Assembly: GCA_002685435.1 (NCBI GenBank)
Contig: NYXD01000142.1
Coordinates: 1 to 5,645 of the forward strand
Direction of reading: 5' to 3'
Length of the DNA stretch: 5,645 nucleotides
Source of the DNA: Cryomorphaceae bacterium
GTDB lineage: Bacteria > Bacteroidota > Bacteroidia > Flavobacteriales > Schleiferiaceae
Position 1 is the first letter of the stretch; each line of letters opens with the position of its first letter. The notes under the pieces were generated by a model. It had not been told where the DNA came from and searched no databases. It saw only the letters and a program-made list of their open reading frames with translations. Position numbers and translations under genes: made by a program. Below, piece by piece: positions 1 through 5,645 of this stretch.

Positions 1-1
1 C

Positions 2-904
2 GTAGTCGTAGTTGGCGGTTCTGAAGGTAGTTTTTGCTTTAGTCTTGATGCAGGAATCCATTGGGAATTCATGCAGATCCCCGATGCACGAGAGAGTCAA
101 TTCCGTAGCGTATGGGCTCAGGATCATTCCCACTTCATTGCCGTTAGCGCCGGGGCACCTTCTTATATTTACTATACCGAGGACCGCGGTGCGCACTGGT
201 CGCGCGTATTTTCCGATACTGCACAATCCACTTTTCTTGACGGCATTGCATTTGCAAATGATACCTTAGGTTGGGTTTTTGGCGATCCCGTAAATGGACG
301 TTTTAAGCTTTTGCAGACGGTAGATGGCGGTCGGAATTGGACTGAGGTGGTAGGGCCTTCGGCAATTGACGGTGAGGCCGCATTTGCAGCAAGCGGTTCG
401 TCTATTCTTTACTGCGATTCGACGCTGAGTATTGTAACCGGTGGAACGGTTTCGCGAATACACATGTCGCTAAATCAAGGAAGAAATTGGGTTTCGAAGT
501 GGCTGGAGTTACCTCAGGGATTACCCAGCCAGGGGGCTTTCGCTCACGCGTGGCATAAGGACAGCTATGTGATCGTTGGCGGCGATTACCTCTACGATAC
601 CGCTGCATTAGGAAATGCCATTGAATACAATCCTGAAAGTGCTTATACATCGACTGAGCATTTTGGTAATCTCCCGTACAGTTCTGATGTAGTAAGTGCA
701 GGACAGAATGTGTATTTTACGGGTACCGCTGGTATGTATTATGTAGATTCTATTTTACACGAATTGGATACTACAGCCATGCACAGCCTTGCGTACAGCG
801 GAAAATATGTATTTGCCTCTGGCCCAAAGGGTCGCATAGGACGTATTTTCCAAGGAACGCAAACAGAGTTAAATGAGTTAAAACGAGCAGTAAATAAACG
901 ATGA
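2..904 (+). CDS. Asp-box (BNR) beta-propeller protein, Ycf48-like/'oxidoreductase' family, 5'-truncated by the window edge
   Basis: The frame is open from base 2 to the TGA at 902-904 (300 residues visible). The ATG at base 71 is not the likely start, because an intact Asp-box (SLDAGIHW, fragment residues 14-21) lies upstream of it in the same frame; the true start and any signal peptide are outside the window. Three further Asp-boxes of the form S/T-x-D-x-G-x-x-W follow: TEDRGAHW (59-66), TVDGGRNW (106-113) and a degenerate SLNQGRNW (156-163, Asn for Asp). Other segments, GDPVNGRFKLL, GEAAFAASGS, a TGG and VGGDY, follow the pattern I know from Ycf48-like/'oxidoreductase' BNR proteins of Bacteroidota, which form seven-bladed propellers and are usually exported. 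The name 'oxidoreductase' is historical; no catalytic residues are evident and the role is unknown. About 30-50 residues are probably missing at the N terminus, judging by usual family length. The stop overlaps the next start (ATGA, 901-904), which suggests co-transcription and coupled translation with the stress-protein gene. Confidence 0.85.
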   Translation, partial: VVVVGGSEGSFCFSLDAGIHWEFMQIPDARESQFRSVWAQDHSHFIAVSAGAPSYIYYTEDRGAHWSRVFSDTAQSTFLDGIAFANDTLGWVFGDPVNGRFKLLQTVDGGRNWTEVVGPSAIDGEAAFAASGSSILYCDSTLSIVTGGTVSRIHMSLNQGRNWVSKWLELPQGLPSQGAFAHAWHKDSYVIVGGDYLYDTAALGNAIEYNPESAYTSTEHFGNLPYSSDVVSAGQNVYFTGTAGMYYVDSILHELDTTAMHSLAYSGKYVFASGPKGRIGRIFQGTQTELNELKRAVNKR

Positions 905-1782
905 CAAAATCAGGTATACCCCCCGTAACCTTTAAGAGAATCGCCACAGCCATGGGCTTTTCACCTATGGCGAAGGCAAACCTAGCAGAAGTCCACCGGA
1001 TCGCTCAGAGATGTGATGCACAGATGTACGTGTTCCATATCGGCGCATGGAATGACCGCTGCGAGACGACCTATACGGGTTTCTTAGCAGAGTTAGGTAT
1101 ATCAAAGTCTGATGTAGAATTGGTCTGTAAAGAGGGTGATCCTAAAGAGGAGCTACGTTTGTTGTGCCAAGAAAATAATATTGACCTACTTGCGCTAGGT
1201 GCACTAGTTCGGGAAAACATGTTTAAGGTTTTGTCGGTCAGTATTGCTCGTGATGTTTGCCGGAAGGCGAAAGTGAGCTTGTTGTTATTGACCCACAGTA
1301 GAGTAGAGGGTATGCCTTGTGAGCGCATTGTGGTCAACGGTTTAGACCACCCTAAAACTTTAGACACCATTCGAACCTCTTTATGGCTTGGTTCGAAATT
1401 GGGCAGTAAAGAGCTATTCGTTGTGGACGAATTAAGTGAAAAATCTTTGATCAAACCAGACGACGATAAAAGCCAATTAAACAGCGAACGCAAAAGAAAG
1501 CAAATTGAACGCGAGCAACACAGCCGTATTGAAGATTTGCTTCAGAATTGTCAGGTTCCTGTAAATCTAGACATCAAAGAGCAGCATGTTTTTGGCAAGC
1601 GAGGATATACTATAGCTCATTATGCAAAAGCAAAACGAGCCGATCTTTTGATTGTGAATTCACCAGATACAAAACTGGGACTGTTCGATCGAATTTTTAA
1701 GCACGATTTAGAGTACATATTGGCCGATCTACCATCGGACGTTCTCATTGTTCATACCACTAAAGACAATGCCTATGAATAA
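901..1782 (+). CDS. Universal stress protein, tandem Usp domains with degenerate ATP-binding motifs
   Basis: This 293-residue protein has two Usp (UspA-type, Rossmann-like) domains in tandem, at about residues 11-131 and 140-287, a common architecture in Bacteroidota. Each half begins with a hydrophobic beta strand (RIATAM; ERIVVNGLD) and ends with the typical pair of strands around a helix (DLLALG...VSLLLL at 95-130; ADLLIV...DVLIVHT at 247-286). ATP-binding Usp proteins carry G-x2-G-x9-G-S/T after the fourth strand. Here domain 1 keeps only the first glycine (Gly100, with Val103 and Val113 at the other places) and domain 2 has none in register, so nucleotide binding is doubtful. A highly charged helix (about 190-212, rich in Lys, Arg and Glu) is inserted in domain 2. 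No signal peptide or membrane segment is seen, so the protein is cytoplasmic. The ATG at 901 overlaps the preceding stop by four bases, and the 3' end overlaps the SulP start, so it is the middle gene of an operon. A role in adjusting the transporter is inference from this coupling. Confidence 0.88.
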   Translation: MTKSGIPPVTFKRIATAMGFSPMAKANLAEVHRIAQRCDAQMYVFHIGAWNDRCETTYTGFLAELGISKSDVELVCKEGDPKEELRLLCQENNIDLLALGALVRENMFKVLSVSIARDVCRKAKVSLLLLTHSRVEGMPCERIVVNGLDHPKTLDTIRTSLWLGSKLGSKELFVVDELSEKSLIKPDDDKSQLNSERKRKQIEREQHSRIEDLLQNCQVPVNLDIKEQHVFGKRGYTIAHYAKAKRADLLIVNSPDTKLGLFDRIFKHDLEYILADLPSDVLIVHTTKDNAYE

Positions 1783-4000
1783 GCCGAGTAGTGGATTTAA
1801 AGGCTTCAAAGAAAATTGGCAGGCCGATCTAAAAGCCGGATTTGTAGTTTCGTTGGTAGCGCTACCCATTTCGATAGCGTTGGCATTAGCCTCAGGTGCA
1901 CCCGCTATTGCAGGCCTAATGGCTGCTGTAGTTGGTGGAGTAGTCGTAGCGCATCTAGGCGGTTCGTACGTAACCATAACCGGAGCTGGTAATGGATTAG
2001 CTGTCGTCACTTTAGCTGCGATCACGACTTTAGGAAACGGAGATATGCTTGCAGGGTATTATATGGCGCTCGGAGCTATTGTTGTCAGTGGTGTTTTACT
2101 ATTCCTGTTGGGATCCGTCCGTTTAGGCGTATTGGCCGATCTTTTCCCCACCTCTGCCGTGCAAGGCATGTTGGCTGCCATTGGTATCATTATTTTGGCG
2201 AAGCAAAGCCACGTGATGATTGGAATATTAAATCCAGAAAGTACAGCTCCTATTCCCTTATTATTAGAATTCGTCAATTCAGTAGAGGCACTGTTTTGGG
2301 CTGACGCAGGTACATGGAAAACGGCAGGGATAGGACTATTCAGTTTACTATTACTTTCAGTATTTCCAAAGATTCGCGCACAATGGGTACATGCTGTGCC
2401 GGCTCCACTTTGGGTAGTCATTATTTCTGTTGCAGTTCAGATGATAGGTACGCGCATTTCAGGCACGAGTTTCTTTCCAGAAAAGTACCTTGTGAATATA
2501 CCTGCGGATTGGATGTCTGCTTGGCGTATGCCAGACTTCTCAGGTATCACTAAAGGTCCATTTTGGGGTGCAGCAGTATCATTAACCTTTATAGCGAGTA
2601 TTGAAAGTTTACTCTCCATAAAAGGTATGGACCGTTTAGATCCATACAAGCGTCGCTCAAATGTCAACAAAGACCTGCGCGCTTTGGGTATAGCCACCGC
2701 CTTATCTGGACTGGTTGGAGGATTGAGTGTGGTGACGGTTATTGCCCGTAGTTCTGTAAATGTGAGCAATGGTGCTAAAACGCGTTCGGCCAATTTCTTC
2801 CATGGTATTCTCATCTTAGTTTTTGTCTTGTTTTTCCGGACGCTATTAACACAAATCCCGCTACCTGCATTAGCGGCTATATTAGTGTTTACTGGGTATA
2901 AGCTGTTAAATCCATCGCAATTCAGCCGAATAGCTAGTGTAGGACTGGAGCAGCTTTTTCTGTTTTTCTTTACGCTCTTTGCGACGCTCGTTTATGGGTT
3001 AATAATGGGTATAGTTTTGGGTATGTTGGCCACATTTGTAGTGCAAGTATTCATCACGGGCTCAGGCATCGATATTCTGCGTTATTTCTATCGCCCTAAT
3101 ACATTACTGTATGAAGAGGATGAACAGAAGTTCATCTTAAACATTAATTACTTCGCTAATTTCTTGAATTACCCTAGGTTAAAAAGTAAGCTAGACAGCG
3201 TACCAACTACTGCAACGCTAATTGCGGACTTCTCAAATACACAATTTGTAGACCACACTGTAATGGAGCACCTTTCGGGGTACACAGAGCTCTTTGATCA
3301 AAAAGGAGGTAGCCTCGAACTTGTGGGGTTAGAAGCCTTTGCCCCAACTTCTTCACACCCTTTAGGTGTGCAGTCACGTGCAAATCGTTCGAAGTTCCGC
3401 ATGCAAGGTTCGGCAGGAAGTACGCAAGGACCAAGGTTAAGTGCTAAGCAAGAAAAATTGAGTGCATTCGCTGTACTCAATGGATTGAAATTCACAGCGT
3501 GGCCCCAGTCTAAATGGGACGAATTAGTGGAGCAGTTTAAATACTTTAATCACCGTCGTATCGATTACACGACCAACCTACTTAAAGATGTTGACCAAAA
3601 CTTCTATGCTTTGGAGGTAAGTTCACACAGTGGTGAATTTATTATGAAAGACAGTCAGCATCTGGCTTGTGTTGTTATGGACCCTCAAGTATCCAATTTA
3701 CCGGAATTTGTTCTGGATCGAGAACGAATATTCTCACGGTTGGCACAATATACCGGGGTAAAAGATGTGGAGATTGGCAATCCAATATTTGATGCGAAAT
3801 TTAAATTGAAAGGTCCCGATCCTAAGGCCATTAGAGCATTCTTCACAGATAAATGTGTAGACTTTTTACTCGAGCATCCTGATTTCCATATGGAGAGTAA
3901 TGGAAAATCTATCCTAATATTCCATAAAGAACGTGTTGCAAGTGTGGCAGAGTTCAAATTGATGGTTAGTTTTGCACGCGATTGGGCGAAGCAGATATAA
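1775..4000 (+). CDS. SulP-family inorganic anion transporter with STAS domain and a long unassigned C-terminal extension
   Basis: From the ATG at 1775 this is 741 residues. The frame is open to a TTG at 1748 and has another ATG at 1769; I chose 1775 because it gives the usual family N terminus (a short polar lead, then GFKENWQADLKAGFVVSLVALP) and a tight 8-bp overlap with the stress-protein gene. Residues about 15-430 are the SulP/SLC26 membrane core, with many hydrophobic segments and the family signature SIESLLS...DRLDPYKRRSNVNKDL followed by SGLVGGL, VIARSSVNV and NGAKTRSANFFHG (about 275-345). This family moves bicarbonate, sulfate or other anions across the inner membrane; the substrate cannot be told here. 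A STAS domain follows (about 448-525), with IADFSNTQFVDHTVMEHL, where the usual phosphorylatable Ser is His-Thr. A linker (about 525-605) leads to roughly 135 residues (605-741) of mixed alpha/beta character, including the segment IFDAKFKLKGPDPKAIRAFF. They carry none of the zinc-binding motifs of carbonic anhydrase. Ordinary STAS-bearing SulP proteins are near 500-600 residues. Confidence 0.92.
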   Translation: MNKPSSGFKGFKENWQADLKAGFVVSLVALPISIALALASGAPAIAGLMAAVVGGVVVAHLGGSYVTITGAGNGLAVVTLAAITTLGNGDMLAGYYMALGAIVVSGVLLFLLGSVRLGVLADLFPTSAVQGMLAAIGIIILAKQSHVMIGILNPESTAPIPLLLEFVNSVEALFWADAGTWKTAGIGLFSLLLLSVFPKIRAQWVHAVPAPLWVVIISVAVQMIGTRISGTSFFPEKYLVNIPADWMSAWRMPDFSGITKGPFWGAAVSLTFIASIESLLSIKGMDRLDPYKRRSNVNKDLRALGIATALSGLVGGLSVVTVIARSSVNVSNGAKTRSANFFHGILILVFVLFFRTLLTQIPLPALAAILVFTGYKLLNPSQFSRIASVGLEQLFLFFFTLFATLVYGLIMGIVLGMLATFVVQVFITGSGIDILRYFYRPNTLLYEEDEQKFILNINYFANFLNYPRLKSKLDSVPTTATLIADFSNTQFVDHTVMEHLSGYTELFDQKGGSLELVGLEAFAPTSSHPLGVQSRANRSKFRMQGSAGSTQGPRLSAKQEKLSAFAVLNGLKFTAWPQSKWDELVEQFKYFNHRRIDYTTNLLKDVDQNFYALEVSSHSGEFIMKDSQHLACVVMDPQVSNLPEFVLDRERIFSRLAQYTGVKDVEIGNPIFDAKFKLKGPDPKAIRAFFTDKCVDFLLEHPDFHMESNGKSILIFHKERVASVAEFKLMVSFARDWAKQI

Positions 4001-4008
4001 GTACCATC

Positions 4009-4023
4009 TGTTAGAGCTTAACA
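4009..4023. repeat. Short inverted repeat TGTTA-GAGCT-TAACA
   Basis: Two perfect 5-bp arms (TGTTA and TAACA) flank a 5-base centre, starting nine bases after the SulP stop codon and just before the weak -7 candidate for gcvT. It could be a small operator or part of a processing site, but 5-bp arms arise often by chance. Confidence 0.3.
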
Positions 4024-4048
4024 ATAGAACCTTTGCCTAATGCTAATG

Positions 4049-4079
4049 CGGTGTGGGACAATGTACTGTCCTAGCACTG
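4049..4079 (+). other. Bulged stem-loop in the SulP-gcvT gap
   Basis: Base pairing 4049-4060 with 4067-4079 gives 12 pairs (two of them G-U) with one bulged G at 4074 and a six-base loop AUGUAC. The upper stem GGACA/TGTCC is perfect. There is no T run on either side, so it is not an intrinsic terminator of either strand. It sits 34 bases before the gcvT start codon and may be a leader structure or the 3'-end stabiliser of the upstream mRNA. The pairing is read by eye; no folding energy was calculated. It does not show the conserved glycine-riboswitch core. Confidence 0.4.
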
Positions 4080-4113
4080 AAAGCGGCGGCTAACGAATAA
4101 AGAACCATTCACA

Positions 4114-5211
4114 ATGAGTAATGATTTAAAAACCACCGCACTGACCCATGTTCATGAAGCTTTAGGTGCTAAAATGGTACCATTCGCTGGGTACAATATG
4201 CCGGTTCAATACAACGGATTAAAATTAGAGCACGCTGCAGTTCGCGAAGCGGTAGGCATGTTCGACGTAAGTCACATGGGTGAATTCTTCGTCGATGGGC
4301 CGCAAGCACTAGACTTTTTACAGTTGGTAACCTCGAACGATATAAGCCGTTTACTACCTGGAAAAATCCAATACAGCTGTATGCCAAACGCTCAAGGCGG
4401 TATTGTGGATGATTTGTTAGTATACTGCTTCTCCGCTCAGCATTTTATGTTGGTCGTGAATGCATCAAATATTGAAAAGGACTGGAATCATCTCATGCAT
4501 TATGCACCACAGTTTGATGTCACACTCCGCAATCAAAGTGAGGACTACAGTCTATTAGCCGTGCAAGGCCCGAACGCTATTCCAATGCTTCAAACCCTCA
4601 CGGATATCGATTTAGCAGCTATCAAATACTACAGTTTTACAGTAGATACTTTGGCTGGAATAGATGATGTGATAATATCAGCAACAGGTTATACGGGTTC
4701 AGGAGGATTTGAACTGTATGTGCACAATGCGGTTGCTGAATCACTTTGGGATGCTATAGTTAAAGCAGGTGATTCTTATGGATTGCTGCCTGCAGGTCTA
4801 GGTGCTAGAGATACCCTTCGTTTAGAGATGGGTATGGCGCTCTACGGAAATGATATTGATGATACGACGAGTCCCATTGAAGCAGGTCTTTCGTGGATTA
4901 CGAAATTTACCAAAGACTTTGTCTCTTGCGAGCTCTTTCAGGCGCAAAAAGAAGCAGGTGCGGAAAATAAGCTTGTAGGCTTTGAGATGATAGATCGTGG
5001 TATTCCTAGACACGATTACCCTATTGCGGATGCATCTGGAGTCGTTATCGGTCGTGTTACGTCAGGAACGAATAGCCCTTCAACAGGTAAAAATATTGGT
5101 ATGGGGTATGTGCCGACAGCCTTGTCAAAAGAAGGTTCGGTATTTTTCGTTATGATTCGCAATAAACCAATCAAAGCGCAGGTGGTAAAACTTCCGTTTT
5201 ACAATAAATAA
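4114..5211 (+). CDS. gcvT: Aminomethyltransferase, glycine cleavage system T-protein
   Basis: This complete 365-residue protein is a standard-length GcvT. With tetrahydrofolate it takes the aminomethyl group carried by lipoylated H-protein, releasing ammonia and giving 5,10-methylenetetrahydrofolate and the reduced lipoyl arm, in the cytoplasm. Diagnostic segments are in order: LGAKMVPFAGYNMPVQY (residues 17-33), MFDVSHMGEF (49-58), GGIVDDLLVY (95-104, holding the conserved catalytic Asp of the DD pair), GYTGSGGFEL (192-201, folate pocket; Ser where many homologues have Glu or Ala), GLGARDTLRLE (228-238), LYGNDIDDTTSPIEAGLSWITKF (243-265) and GRVTSGTNSPSTGKNIGMGYV (313-333). The start at 4114 matches the expected N terminus (LKTTALTHVHEALGAKM). 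The gene is not clustered with gcvH or gcvP in this window, which is usual in Bacteroidota. It ends 20 bases before a strong terminator. No frameshift or missing key residue is seen. Confidence 0.97.
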   Translation: MSNDLKTTALTHVHEALGAKMVPFAGYNMPVQYNGLKLEHAAVREAVGMFDVSHMGEFFVDGPQALDFLQLVTSNDISRLLPGKIQYSCMPNAQGGIVDDLLVYCFSAQHFMLVVNASNIEKDWNHLMHYAPQFDVTLRNQSEDYSLLAVQGPNAIPMLQTLTDIDLAAIKYYSFTVDTLAGIDDVIISATGYTGSGGFELYVHNAVAESLWDAIVKAGDSYGLLPAGLGARDTLRLEMGMALYGNDIDDTTSPIEAGLSWITKFTKDFVSCELFQAQKEAGAENKLVGFEMIDRGIPRHDYPIADASGVVIGRVTSGTNSPSTGKNIGMGYVPTALSKEGSVFFVMIRNKPIKAQVVKLPFYNK

Positions 5212-5231
5212 GATCCGAAAGCACGAAACGT

Positions 5232-5262
5232 AAAAGGCGCATCGAAAGATGCGTCTTTTTTT
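5232..5262 (+). terminator. Rho-independent terminator of gcvT
   Basis: An eight-pair stem (GGCGCATC, 5236-5243, with GATGCGTC, 5248-5255, one G-U pair) closed by a stable GAAA tetraloop is followed by seven T (5256-5262). Four A before the stem (5232-5235) can extend pairing into the T run. Position 20 bases after the gcvT stop and the uninterrupted T tract make this a textbook intrinsic terminator for rightward transcription. Confidence 0.93.
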
Positions 5263-5268
5263 ATGCAT

Positions 5269-5304
5269 AAAAAAAGTGGCGTTGCTTTCCCTCAACGCCA
5301 CTTT
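5269..5304 (-). terminator. Rho-independent terminator of the leftward 73-residue gene
   Basis: Perfect nine-pair stem GTGGCGTTG (5276-5284) with CAACGCCAC (5293-5301), extended by three A-T pairs (5273-5275 with 5302-5304), and an eight-base loop. Read on the - strand it is followed by seven T (complement of the A run 5269-5275). It lies 42 bases beyond the stop of the leftward gene, so that gene is genuinely transcribed in this direction. The ACTTT after the stem gives only three T on the + strand, so it is mainly a leftward terminator. Confidence 0.9.
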
Positions 5305-5346
5305 AACCCAAATACAAACAGAGTGATCGGAAAGATTGTTGAGCGA

Positions 5347-5568
5347 TTATAATGCGGCTTTAACGGCCTGACCGGCGGGATGATGGCTGTAACGGTCTAA
5401 ATATTCAGTGACGCTGTACGTATATTCTTTACAACGGTTGTGATTTAAGCACTTTACCTCACGGACCGTTCCAGCCTCAGCATCTAGAAAGACTTCAATA
5501 ACGCTTTCAGGATTGTTAATGATGTAAAGTGCGGTTTGTGTAGGTATTGCAGTACTTAATTCAGTCAT
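5347..5568 (-). CDS. Small hypothetical protein, 73 residues
   Basis: I do not recognise this protein. It begins MTELSTAIPTQTALYIINNPESVIEV and has a compact alpha/beta look: a likely helix or strand at 12-18, a strand near 22-28, a turn rich in acidic residues (Asp29, Glu31), a strand around VREVKC (35-40), then CLNHNRC (40-46) and a helix-like YSVTEYLDRYSHH (51-63). Two Cys (40, 46) and several His (43, 62, 63) could form a metal site or a disulfide, but this is speculation. There is no signal peptide or membrane segment, so it is probably cytoplasmic. Support for it being real comes from its own strong downstream terminator in the matching direction and from an AT-rich upstream region with a palindrome. 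The ATG at 5568 is the only good start; no Shine-Dalgarno is present. It is convergent with gcvT and appears to be a single-gene unit. Confidence 0.75.
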   Translation of the reverse strand: MTELSTAIPTQTALYIINNPESVIEVFLDAEAGTVREVKCLNHNRCKEYTYSVTEYLDRYSHHPAGQAVKAAL

Positions 5569-5645
5569 TGTCGCTTGTTTTTAAATGCAAATCAATAAAA
5601 TATGATATTTTAGACTTAATCTTTCGTAAATCTGAGCAAGATTAC
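5569..5645 (-). promoter_or_regulatory. Probable promoter region of the leftward small gene
   Basis: The 77 bases upstream of the small gene are AT-rich. On the - strand TTGATTTG (complement of 5588-5595) matches the Bacteroidota -7 consensus TAnnTTTG except at one position and lies 19 bases before the start codon, which would give a short untranslated leader. No clear -33 TTTG is seen at 19-21 bases upstream, so the exact promoter is uncertain. No coding sequence running rightward out of the window can be supported here. Confidence 0.35.
5596..5612. repeat. Perfect 17-bp AT-rich palindrome, operator-like
   Basis: TAAAATAT-G-ATATTTTA: two perfect 8-bp arms around a single central base. It lies directly upstream of the candidate -7 element of the small gene, in the place where a promoter spacer would be, so a dimeric repressor bound here would block transcription. 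It could equally serve a rightward gene starting beyond the window. Composition is nearly all A and T, which raises the chance of coincidence. Confidence 0.45.

Larger units (their letters stand above)
4001..4113 (+). promoter_or_regulatory. Intergenic leader region upstream of gcvT
   Basis: These 113 bases separate the SulP stop from the gcvT start. No T-rich intrinsic terminator is visible for the upstream operon, so either transcription reads through into gcvT or termination is Rho-dependent. The nearest match to the Bacteroidota -7 consensus (TAnnTTTG) is AACCTTTG at 4028-4035, with one mismatch and no convincing -33 element at the expected distance, so a promoter call is weak. A tandem CTAATG pair (4037-4048) precedes a stem-loop. 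The start codon of gcvT is preceded by an A-rich stretch and no Shine-Dalgarno, as is usual in this phylum. Confidence 0.4.

Noticed and set aside
71..73. ATG as start of the propeller gene
   Set aside because: A complete Asp-box (SLDAGIHW) is encoded upstream in the same open frame, so the gene begins left of the window.
12..269. 85-residue open frame on the + strand near the left edge
   Set aside because: It overlaps the propeller gene in another frame and has no family features, whereas the propeller frame shows four Asp-boxes.
1071..1493. 140-residue open frame on the - strand within the usp gene
   Set aside because: It is a shadow of the usp gene, serine-rich and low in information, with no recognisable domain.
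1748..1750. TTG as start of the SulP gene
   Set aside because: It would add nine residues not typical of the family; ATG at 1775 gives the normal N terminus and a tight overlap with the preceding stop.
3300..3321. AAAAGGAGGT, a perfect Shine-Dalgarno-like string inside the SulP gene
   Set aside because: It simply encodes Lys-Gly-Gly in the STAS domain. The only start-like codon close behind is a TTG out of the SulP frame, and this phylum rarely uses such sites.
3581..3997. Carbonic anhydrase fused to the SulP transporter
   Set aside because: The Cys-x-Asp-x-Arg and His-x2-Cys zinc motifs are absent; only isolated Cys residues occur.
4009..4095. Integron attC-like site (GTTAGAG at one end, GGCTAAC at the other)
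   Set aside because: The core boxes do not fit RYYYAAC/GTTRRRY in the proper order, and there is no long imperfect palindrome joining them nor any cassette context.
4001..4113. Glycine riboswitch upstream of gcvT
   Set aside because: The gap is too short for the usual tandem aptamers and the conserved core sequences are not seen.

Overview
The window looks like chromosomal DNA of a member of the Bacteroidota, most likely a Flavobacteriales-type marine lineage. The reasons are that no start codon has a clear Shine-Dalgarno sequence, that the GcvT and SulP proteins read like Bacteroidota homologues, and that the genes are moderately AT-rich. This placement is inference from sequence character, not from a search. 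Nothing in the window indicates a plasmid, phage or insertion sequence.

Layout. Bases 2-4000 hold three genes on the + strand that overlap or abut so tightly that they must form one operon. The first is the 3' part of a secreted-type Asp-box (BNR) beta-propeller protein of the Ycf48-like/'oxidoreductase' kind (start lies left of the window). The second is a tandem-domain universal stress protein, joined to the first by an ATGA stop/start overlap. The third is a large SulP-family anion transporter whose start lies inside the end of the stress-protein gene. The transporter has the usual membrane core and STAS domain, then about 200 further residues that I cannot assign with confidence. Bases 4001-4113 form a gap with a small inverted repeat and a longer bulged stem-loop, but no obvious terminator. 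Bases 4114-5211 encode GcvT, the T-protein (aminomethyltransferase) of the glycine cleavage system, followed by a strong intrinsic terminator. A second, oppositely oriented terminator follows at once and serves a leftward gene for a 73-residue protein of unknown function (5347-5568, - strand). Its upstream region contains a perfect 17-bp AT-rich palindrome resembling an operator.

How the genes relate. The stress protein and the transporter are translationally linked, so the stress protein is a plausible cytoplasmic partner or regulator of the transporter; both of its halves have lost the ATP-binding glycines. The transporter's substrate (bicarbonate, sulfate or another anion) cannot be read from the sequence; no carbonic anhydrase is fused or adjacent within view. 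GcvT is a housekeeping gene of one-carbon metabolism with no evident functional tie to the operon upstream. The most unusual items are the unassigned C-terminal domain of the SulP protein, the degenerate Usp coupled to it, the back-to-back terminators sharing a perfect 20-bp palindrome, and the small orphan gene with its palindromic upstream element. I do not see proof of a new biological system; the Usp-SulP pair with its extra domain is the best candidate.
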